The notes beneath the pieces are model-generated. The model made no database searches. It was not told the DNA's origin and was given only the letters and a program-made list of their open reading frames with translations. Position numbers and translations under genes: made by a program. From Candidatus Krumholzibacteriia bacterium (GTDB lineage Bacteria > Krumholzibacteriota > Krumholzibacteriia > LZORAL124-64-63): 9,944 nt of DNA. The stretch lies in the NCBI GenBank assembly GCA_027056825.1, contig JALUJS010000320.1, positions 1-9,944 of the forward strand, read 5' to 3'. Shown here in pieces: positions 1-5,348 of the stretch. Every line of letters begins with the position of its first letter. Position 1 is the first letter of the stretch.

Positions 1-199
1 CTGGCAGACCGATGTCAACCAGATCATCGCCTATGCCTCGAGGGCCTTTGCCCTCTTTTACGCCCTGCAGTGCATAGTGGCCTTCCTGATGGCCTGGGAG
101 CACCGGGATGTGCCGCGCCGCGGCGCACGGCTGGCGGTCTTCGCCGCCGCCGCGGCGCTGTGCCTGCTCGTGTTCGCGTTCGGCGTGTCCTCGGAATAG
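1..199 (+). CDS. C-terminal end of an unidentified integral membrane protein (5' truncated)
   Basis: An open frame enters from the left edge (first full codon at base 2) and stops at TAG 197-199, giving 65 visible residues. Two hydrophobic stretches look like transmembrane helices, at about visible residues 8-32 (contains YASRAFALFYALQC) and 43-62 (Ala/Leu/Val/Phe rich). A short basic, charged loop (EHRDVPRRGAR) joins them, which suggests it faces the cytoplasm. The composition differs clearly from the secreted beta-rich proteins in the rest of the window, and the gene lies on the opposite strand, converging on them. The family cannot be told from this fragment; it could be a transporter or permease C-terminus, but nothing visible proves that. 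The confidence is for the reading frame, not for a function. Confidence 0.72.
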   Translation, partial: WQTDVNQIIAYASRAFALFYALQCIVAFLMAWEHRDVPRRGARLAVFAAAAALCLLVFAFGVSSE

Positions 200-310
200 A
201 GCGCGGAGGGGATGCCGGGCGGGGGCGGGCAACGGAAAAAGACCGGGGCCCATCACAACCATCGCCACTCGCCCAGAAGCGACAATCGCAACAGACCCCG
301 GGGCCGTGGA

Positions 311-337
311 CCCGGACCATCCTGCGGGTGATCCGGG
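311..337 (-). terminator. Imperfect hairpin in the convergent spacer, possible terminator
   Basis: CCCGGACCATCC (311-322) can pair with GGGTGATCCGGG (326-337) around a 3-base loop, with one mismatch and one G-T wobble. On the minus strand it begins six bases after the stop codon of the gene at 344-1144, where a transcription end is expected between convergent genes. No run of T follows on either strand, so it is not a canonical intrinsic terminator. The remainder of the 200-343 gap shows no gene, promoter or other structure that I can support. Confidence 0.35.
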
Positions 338-343
338 TTAAGA

Positions 344-1144
344 CTATTTCAGAAGCACGCCTCGCGTGCTGGTGGCGCCGTGGTCGGTCCGCAACCGAAA
401 CAGGTACACGCCGCCGGGCACCGACCGGCCATCCCGGTCGCGGCCGTCCCAGGGTGCTGACACCGGCCCCGCGCAAGTCCAGCCGTCCCGGAGGGTGGCC
501 ACCAGGCGCCCGCGGATATCGAAGACATCCAGGTGCACCGGGCCGTCCCGGTCCAGGTCGAAGCGTACGATGGTGCGGGGATTGAAGGGATTGGGATAGA
601 GCATCGGCGCGGCCGGCGGTCCGGGCGGACCGTCCACCGCGCTCAGGGGATCGTGCACCGTGATGGTGGTGCCCGGCAGGGTCACCTCCTCGAACCAGCT
701 GCCGTCGGTGGTGGCCACGTAGACCGAGACGGTGGTGATGGGCGTCACGCCCTCGGCGAGGGCCTCGAAGTCCCAGGTGTAGAGTTCGCCGGGACCGAGC
801 ACGAACAGGCCGGCGCCCATGAGCACGGCGTATCCGTGCCAGGTGCCCAGGGAGTCCTCCTCGAAGCCCTGGTAGGTGAAGATGCCGCTGTCGGTGTAGA
901 GCTTGCCGGCGGCGCCGGCGACCGAGCGCACGACGGTGGTGTCGTAGGTCACGGTCACGTCGATGGTGCGGACCTCGAGGGTGTCGGCGATCAGGATGGA
1001 CAGACGCCCCTGATCGCCGGGTGTGATGGTGGTGTCGGTCGGGGAGTAGGACAGGTGCACCTGGGCCGCGGCCACCGTGGCCAGACCCAGGACCCACAGC
1101 ACCGCCGGCAGAAGCGGGCGAGGAATCGTCAACCAGCGTTTCAT
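344..1144 (-). CDS. Short secreted protein: cohesin-like domain plus C-terminal sorting domain
   Basis: The product has 266 residues. A signal peptide is clear: basic MKRW, a hydrophobic core, and likely cleavage after AAA near residue 27. Residues about 28-166 read as a cohesin-like beta-sandwich, with the typical opening (TPGDQGRLSILIAD), the strand IDVTVTYDTTVV, and a late TWDFEA strand. A Pro-rich linker (GPPGPPAAP) leads to YPNPFNP near residue 183 and an FlgD-like Ig-fold tail (residues about 180-266: FDIRGRLVATL, WDGRDRDGRSVPGGVYLFRL), ending in LLK. This tail is related to type IX-style sorting domains, so export to the outer surface is inferred. The ATG at 1144 is supported by AAGGGGAG upstream and by the signal peptide. 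It is the last gene of the minus-strand array, 114 bp after the 1336-residue paralogue. It lacks the beta-helix, FN3 and dockerin-like parts. It could be a small partner or anchor of the larger proteins, but that role is unproven. Confidence 0.87.
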   Translation of the reverse strand: MKRWLTIPRPLLPAVLWVLGLATVAAAQVHLSYSPTDTTITPGDQGRLSILIADTLEVRTIDVTVTYDTTVVRSVAGAAGKLYTDSGIFTYQGFEEDSLGTWHGYAVLMGAGLFVLGPGELYTWDFEALAEGVTPITTVSVYVATTDGSWFEEVTLPGTTITVHDPLSAVDGPPGPPAAPMLYPNPFNPRTIVRFDLDRDGPVHLDVFDIRGRLVATLRDGWTCAGPVSAPWDGRDRDGRSVPGGVYLFRLRTDHGATSTRGVLLK

Positions 1145-1151
1145 GTCACAT

Positions 1152-1159
1152 CTCCCCTT
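1152..1159 (-). promoter_or_regulatory. Ribosome binding site for the gene at 344-1144
   Basis: On the minus strand AAGGGGAG lies seven bases before the ATG at 1144. It is a reasonable Shine-Dalgarno match and agrees with the start that opens the signal peptide. Confidence 0.6.
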
Positions 1160-1191
1160 CGGTTTCGGTTCCGTTGGCGTCCCGGGATCCC

Positions 1192-1227
1192 CGGGCGGTC
1201 ACGCGGCAAGTTGTCCGTGACCGCCCG
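1192..1227 (-). terminator. Perfect 12-bp inverted repeat between two array genes
   Basis: CGGGCGGTCACG (1192-1203) is exactly complementary to CGTGACCGCCCG (1216-1227), with a 12-base loop. It sits in the 114-bp spacer, about 30 bases after the stop codon of the gene at 1259-5269 on the minus strand. There is no T run after it on that strand. It may act as a Rho-assisted or weak terminator or an mRNA-stabilising element; a protein-binding operator is also possible. A second GC palindrome-like segment (CCCGGGATCCCCGGG, 1181-1195) overlaps its edge. Confidence 0.5.
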
Positions 1228-1258
1228 CTTGCCCGGTTTGCTCATTGTTTCGCTGCTT

Positions 1259-4200
1259 CTACTTGACCAGGGTCATCTTGCGGACCTGGCTGTAGGGCCC
1301 GGCCTTGATCTGGTAGAAGTAGGTGCCCGTGGCCACGGACTTGCCGCTGTCGTCGCGACCGGTCCAGACCACCTCATGCAGTCCGGCCCCCATCCTGTCG
1401 TCGATCAGGGTGGCGACCTTCTTGCCGTCCACACCGTAGACCGTCAGCCTGACGTCCTGCGCTTCGGGCAGGGAGAAGCTGATCTTGGTCATGGGGTTGA
1501 ACGGGTTGGGATAGTTGGCGTTCAGCGAGAACACCCGCGGGGTGACCGAGCCGGAAGTCTGCTCCAGCTTCACCTTCAGATCGCTGTTGTCGGTGCCGCG
1601 GGCGGTGATGTGCAGGTCCTCCATGGGGATCGCCTCGTCCGCCCGGATGACCATCAGGTCGCCCTGGCCGGTGAAGGCGTTGTTCACGCCCATGACCGCC
1701 ACGCTGGCGTCCAGGTTCTCGCCCACGTTGCGCAGGAACGTCAGCTCCGACTGCTCGTCCAGCAGGCCGCCGGCGGTGACCGAACCGACCGGATGGGCCG
1801 CGGTCACCCGCAGACCCTTCAAGCCGCCGCCTTCGACCAGGCGCAGGGCCATGGTCCCATCGTCGGTGTGGATCCAGGCCAGGCTGACGACGCCGGAGAC
1901 CGGTTGCTTGTCCTTGGCCGCGCTGACGACGCCGAAGTTCATGGAGAACACCATGAGATCCTCGAAGTCGATCCTGCTGTCGGTGGTGGGGATGCCCAGG
2001 CGGCTCCAGTCGTCGGTGGGACCGACGTCCACGAAGTCGCCCGCCCCGCCGGTGGGGATGGTCGAACCGAAGTACGTGCCCAGGTCGTTCATGTCGAACG
2101 CATCGACCACGCCGTTGGGAACCGGATCGGCCCCGGCCCCGTGGGTGTCGCCGAGCCAGTAGTTGGTCGCCCGGTCGTTGGCCGCGGCCGGAGCGCTGAC
2201 GTTGCCGGCGGCGTCCACGGCGAACACCTCGTAGTAGTACACGCCGCGGTGGTCCGAGTCGGTCCACTGCTGGGTGAAGGCCAGGCCCGCGGCGGTGAAC
2301 GGACCGGCCCACTCGGCGGACCCTGCCGCCGCGGCGTAGCTGGCCGGGCGGGTGGGGATCACGTCGCCGGCCAGGTCATCGTACTCGGGGTAGGCCGAGA
2401 CGCCCGGGGTGGTGTCGTACCACAGCCCGCTGAAGACCTCGTAGTGGTCCACATCGGTTCCGTCGTGGGACCAGGCCACATCGACCTTGCGGTAGCCCGG
2501 AGCCGCGGTGATGTCGGTCACCGGCGCGGGCGGGGTGCAGTCGATGGTGAAGGTCGCGCCGACAGCGGTGGCCGGGATGGGCGCGTTGCTCGGGTCGCGG
2601 AGGCTGAAGCTGTCGAAGGTCACCGAGCCGGTTCCCTCGGCGGCAGTGGTGAAGTCGATGGTGAACAGCCCGTAGGTGCCAGGGCCGCTGATGGGCTGGG
2701 TCGGGCTGCCGACGGTGGTGCCGGAGATCATCCAGGAGCCGTCGCCGTTGTCGAAGGTCAGGAACTGGGTGGTCGTGCCGAAGGGCTGCAGGCTGGTGAT
2801 GGTTCCCCAGCCCAGCTCGCCGGAGGCGCGGACCACGGCGTTGAACCCGAACACGTCGGGAGTGTAGTCGTCGGTGGTAAGGTTGAAGGTCAGGGTGTGG
2901 GTCTCGCCGCAGGCCACCGGACCGGTGGCGGCCGGCGTGACGGTGAACGAACCCATGCCGGACCAGGGCTCGTACAGGACATGGTCACTGACCGCGTCGC
3001 CCAGACCGCCGGGGTTGTAGAGGCCCCCGGTGGCTGTGTCGTCGCTGACGTCCAAGGGACCGGTGGCGTCGCCCCACCAGTTGCCGGTCGCGTCCACGTC
3101 CAGCCCCATGGCCTCGACGCCCTCGTGGGTGTTGCCCGCGATGACACAGTCGTGGATGGCCACCACGCTGGTGTCGTCAGTCAGGTAACCCACCGTCAGA
3201 CCCTCGTAGTTGGCCGTCAAGGTGGTGTTGGTGATGGTTGCGGCCGTGCCGGGGCCGAAGTAGGTGGTGGCGTAGATGCCGGCGGAGGTGGAGCCGTCGG
3301 TGGCCGCCACGCCCCTGCAGTCGGTGAAGGTGCTGTTGGTGATGGTCCCGGTGCCGCCGCCGCCGAATTCAACGCCGTAGTCCAGGAAGTCGCCGTCGCC
3401 CTTGCCGGTGTAGGTCAGGCCGTCCATGGTCACGTCCGGCGGGGTGGGCTCGATGGCCCCACGCACCTGCACGCCGACGCGCTGGATGTTGGAGAGCTGG
3501 CAGTTCTCCAACAGACCGGTCCCGGTCAGGTAGGTGATACCGAAGCCCAGGTAGGTCCCGGCGTAGATGTTCCGGACCTCGCAGTTGCGCATGGTCAGGT
3601 TGGCGCCGCGGCTCTGGATGCCGTTGAAGACCGTATGGCCGGTTCCGTCGATGGCCAGGTCCTCGAAGGTCGCCGCAACGCCGTAGTCCACGTAGACCAG
3701 GCCGTTGCTGATCAGGTAGCTGCCGGTGGTGGTGTCGTAACCGGGCATGATCGTCGTGTTCCCCGACCCCGAACCGATGATGGTCAGGTCCTTGTCGATG
3801 AGCAGCTGGCTCGGTTGGACATAGGTGCCCGGATCCACCGTGATGGTGTCCCCGGAATTGGCGTCGGCCACCGCGGCGGCGATGGTCGCGTAGCCGATGC
3901 CCTGGGTGATGTTGTTGACCGGGAAGGTCGCCGTCGCGGTGTAGTTGTCCACCACGAAGCCCTCGCCCGCGCCGGTGACGTAGTTGCTGGCCGTATCGCC
4001 GAAGATCCAGTTGTAGCCGCGGGCGATGTTGGTGCCTAGCTCATCCGGCGCGCCGCTGCCGATGTCGGCCGAGGCGGCGATGTAGGCCGGAGAGGGCGGC
4101 TCGATGGTCAGGCCGGCGACATGCTCGAAGGTCAGGTCGGCCAGGACGCCGTCCCATCCGTGGGCCAGGGCGTAGGTGTGGACCCAGCTCGTGCCGGTGT

Positions 4201-5269
4201 CCCAGCCGGCGACCTCGTACACCTTGCAGTACTTGGTCCTCAGGTCGTTCCAGTCGGCGACGTCCCAGGGGTCGCCGCCCCACTCGGCGTTGGACGGCTC
4301 GTTGGCGATCACCGCGTAGTTGCCCAGGCCGTCGGTGACCCAGATGTTGAAGTACGGGCCGTACAGGGAGCCCGAACTGGCCACGTCGTCCAAGCGATCG
4401 ATGTGCAGGGAGGTGATGGCCGAAACGAGGGCGCCGTTGATCTTGTCGGTGCCCAGGCCGGCCTTCTGGCCGCTGGCGAAGACGGCGAACTCGGGCGCGC
4501 CCATGACGCCGTGGGCGCCGTTGCCGTAGATCAGGGGCGGGCCGTCGGTGGCGTTGTTGCGGATGATGAAGGCCGCCCAGTCCGGGTCCACCACCAGGGG
4601 CGGGGCGGGCGTCATGGTGACGTGGTCGTCGGTTCCGTCATTCCACAGGCTGACGGAGAAGCCCGCGTACTGCAGGGGCACAACTTCGCTACCCCAGCTC
4701 CAGTCCATGTCCCAGGCGCCCGCGCCGCCGCCGTGGGCCGCGGCGCCGCCGGGAATCTCGGGAGTACCGGTGCCGGGCAGGTAGGCGCCGGCGTCGGTCT
4801 CGGTGGCGTACATGGTCGCCCAGTCCATGGTGCCGGACATGGGTACGCCCATGGCGGGCTTTTCACTGCCCCAGTAGGCCGTGTCGTACCAGGGATGGTC
4901 GGCGGTGGCGCCGGGGTGGTTCCGCAGCGCCCACTTCTGCACGCCCCCGTCAGCATAGAAATAGATGCTGTAGGCGTACCAGTCCGGAGTGTCCGGATCC
5001 CAGGTCGGCCAGGCGTCGTGGTCGGCGCCGATGGCCTGGGGCGTCCACACCTCGCCGGTGCCGGGGTCATCCCCGAACCAGGCGGTGTCGCCCTCCTTCG
5101 CGAAGATGTCGAAGCCGGAGTCCACGGTGACCGGCAGGACCCCGGTGTAGGTCCCGTCGCCGTTGTCGGTCAGGGTGCCCTGGAAATGAAGCGCGCTCGA
5201 GGGCACGGTCGTTCCCAGCGCCAGGGCCGGAACGAGCAGGAAAAATGCTGCCAGAATGAACCTTTTCAT
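1259..5269 (-). CDS. Large secreted surface protein: Trp-rich N-region, beta-helix, cohesin-like, FN3, dockerin-like, sorting tail
   Basis: The product has 1336 residues, with a signal peptide at 1-19 (MKRFILAAFFLLVPALALG). Residues 20-447 are an unassigned region rich in Trp, Tyr, Gly and Asp. Residues about 450-765 are PbH1-type right-handed beta-helix repeats: YATIAAAVADANSGDTITVDPGTY opening, Cys/Asn ladder positions such as RNCEV, LENCQLSN and FTDC, and the closing NWWGDATGP at 730-738. A cohesin-like sandwich (771-910) is bracketed by Cys787 and Cys911. An FN3 domain (911-1034) carries an insertion. A dockerin-like pair of EF-hand-type repeats follows (1036-1112), then a second cohesin-like domain (1118-1240), then NYPNPFNP (1251) and an FlgD-like tail ending KMTLVK. 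No polysaccharide lyase catalytic set was recognised in the helix, so binding or a structural role is as likely as enzymatic action. Outer-surface export is inferred from the tail. The ATG at 5269 has a G-rich ribosome binding site. Confidence 0.92.
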   Translation of the reverse strand: MKRFILAAFFLLVPALALGTTVPSSALHFQGTLTDNGDGTYTGVLPVTVDSGFDIFAKEGDTAWFGDDPGTGEVWTPQAIGADHDAWPTWDPDTPDWYAYSIYFYADGGVQKWALRNHPGATADHPWYDTAYWGSEKPAMGVPMSGTMDWATMYATETDAGAYLPGTGTPEIPGGAAAHGGGAGAWDMDWSWGSEVVPLQYAGFSVSLWNDGTDDHVTMTPAPPLVVDPDWAAFIIRNNATDGPPLIYGNGAHGVMGAPEFAVFASGQKAGLGTDKINGALVSAITSLHIDRLDDVASSGSLYGPYFNIWVTDGLGNYAVIANEPSNAEWGGDPWDVADWNDLRTKYCKVYEVAGWDTGTSWVHTYALAHGWDGVLADLTFEHVAGLTIEPPSPAYIAASADIGSGAPDELGTNIARGYNWIFGDTASNYVTGAGEGFVVDNYTATATFPVNNITQGIGYATIAAAVADANSGDTITVDPGTYVQPSQLLIDKDLTIIGSGSGNTTIMPGYDTTTGSYLISNGLVYVDYGVAATFEDLAIDGTGHTVFNGIQSRGANLTMRNCEVRNIYAGTYLGFGITYLTGTGLLENCQLSNIQRVGVQVRGAIEPTPPDVTMDGLTYTGKGDGDFLDYGVEFGGGGTGTITNSTFTDCRGVAATDGSTSAGIYATTYFGPGTAATITNTTLTANYEGLTVGYLTDDTSVVAIHDCVIAGNTHEGVEAMGLDVDATGNWWGDATGPLDVSDDTATGGLYNPGGLGDAVSDHVLYEPWSGMGSFTVTPAATGPVACGETHTLTFNLTTDDYTPDVFGFNAVVRASGELGWGTITSLQPFGTTTQFLTFDNGDGSWMISGTTVGSPTQPISGPGTYGLFTIDFTTAAEGTGSVTFDSFSLRDPSNAPIPATAVGATFTIDCTPPAPVTDITAAPGYRKVDVAWSHDGTDVDHYEVFSGLWYDTTPGVSAYPEYDDLAGDVIPTRPASYAAAAGSAEWAGPFTAAGLAFTQQWTDSDHRGVYYYEVFAVDAAGNVSAPAAANDRATNYWLGDTHGAGADPVPNGVVDAFDMNDLGTYFGSTIPTGGAGDFVDVGPTDDWSRLGIPTTDSRIDFEDLMVFSMNFGVVSAAKDKQPVSGVVSLAWIHTDDGTMALRLVEGGGLKGLRVTAAHPVGSVTAGGLLDEQSELTFLRNVGENLDASVAVMGVNNAFTGQGDLMVIRADEAIPMEDLHITARGTDNSDLKVKLEQTSGSVTPRVFSLNANYPNPFNPMTKISFSLPEAQDVRLTVYGVDGKKVATLIDDRMGAGLHEVVWTGRDDSGKSVATGTYFYQIKAGPYSQVRKMTLVK
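1911..2185 (-). repeat. Near-identical dockerin-coding repeat, copy A
   Basis: This segment matches 6001-6275 at a constant offset of 4090 bases with no gaps. By eye there are 13 mismatches in 275 bases (about 95%), including an exact 89-base run (1956-2044 against 6046-6134) and an exact 65-base run (2121-2185). It encodes the dockerin-like domain and the linker after it. Flanking sequence on both sides is clearly more diverged. Confidence 0.9.
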
Positions 5270-5271
5270 GT

Positions 5272-5280
5272 CTTCCCCCC
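5272..5280 (-). promoter_or_regulatory. G-rich ribosome binding site for the gene at 1259-5269
   Basis: On the minus strand GGGGGGAAG ends two bases before the ATG at 5269, so the G run is five bases from the start. The gene at 5349-8393 has the same arrangement (G run, AA, three bases, ATG), which supports both starts. Confidence 0.5.
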
Positions 5281-5348
5281 GATGGGTTGTTTCATCCGTG
5301 AAGTGATCGTGTTGTGTGTGAAGCCCGGTTCTCCAAACCTCCTTTTCC

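Noticed and set aside
1205..1233. Possible pseudoknot: loop bases GGCAAG (1205-1210) complementary to CTTGCC (1228-1233)
   Set aside because: With the 12-bp stem intact, no linker is left to span it, so a classical H-type pseudoknot is not feasible. At most it is a competing hairpin.
2975..3922. Pectate lyase or pectinesterase activity for the beta-helix regions
   Set aside because: Helix repeats and the closing NWWG...GP motif are visible, but no catalytic or calcium-binding residue set of those enzyme families was recognised. PbH1 repeats are common in non-enzymatic surface proteins.
533..4039. Plus-strand open frame of 1168 codons opposite the surface-protein genes
   Set aside because: It spans two minus-strand genes and a spacer, and its product is a low-complexity Gly/Val/His/Arg/Asp mixture with no domain. 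It arises because strong G/C third positions in the real frame remove stops on the other strand.
5338..5346. Strong Shine-Dalgarno-like AAAAGGAGG on the minus strand just after a stop codon
   Set aside because: No ATG or GTG start lies at a usable distance. The nearest TTG is almost touching and opens only a tiny frame. It is probably chance or a leftover.
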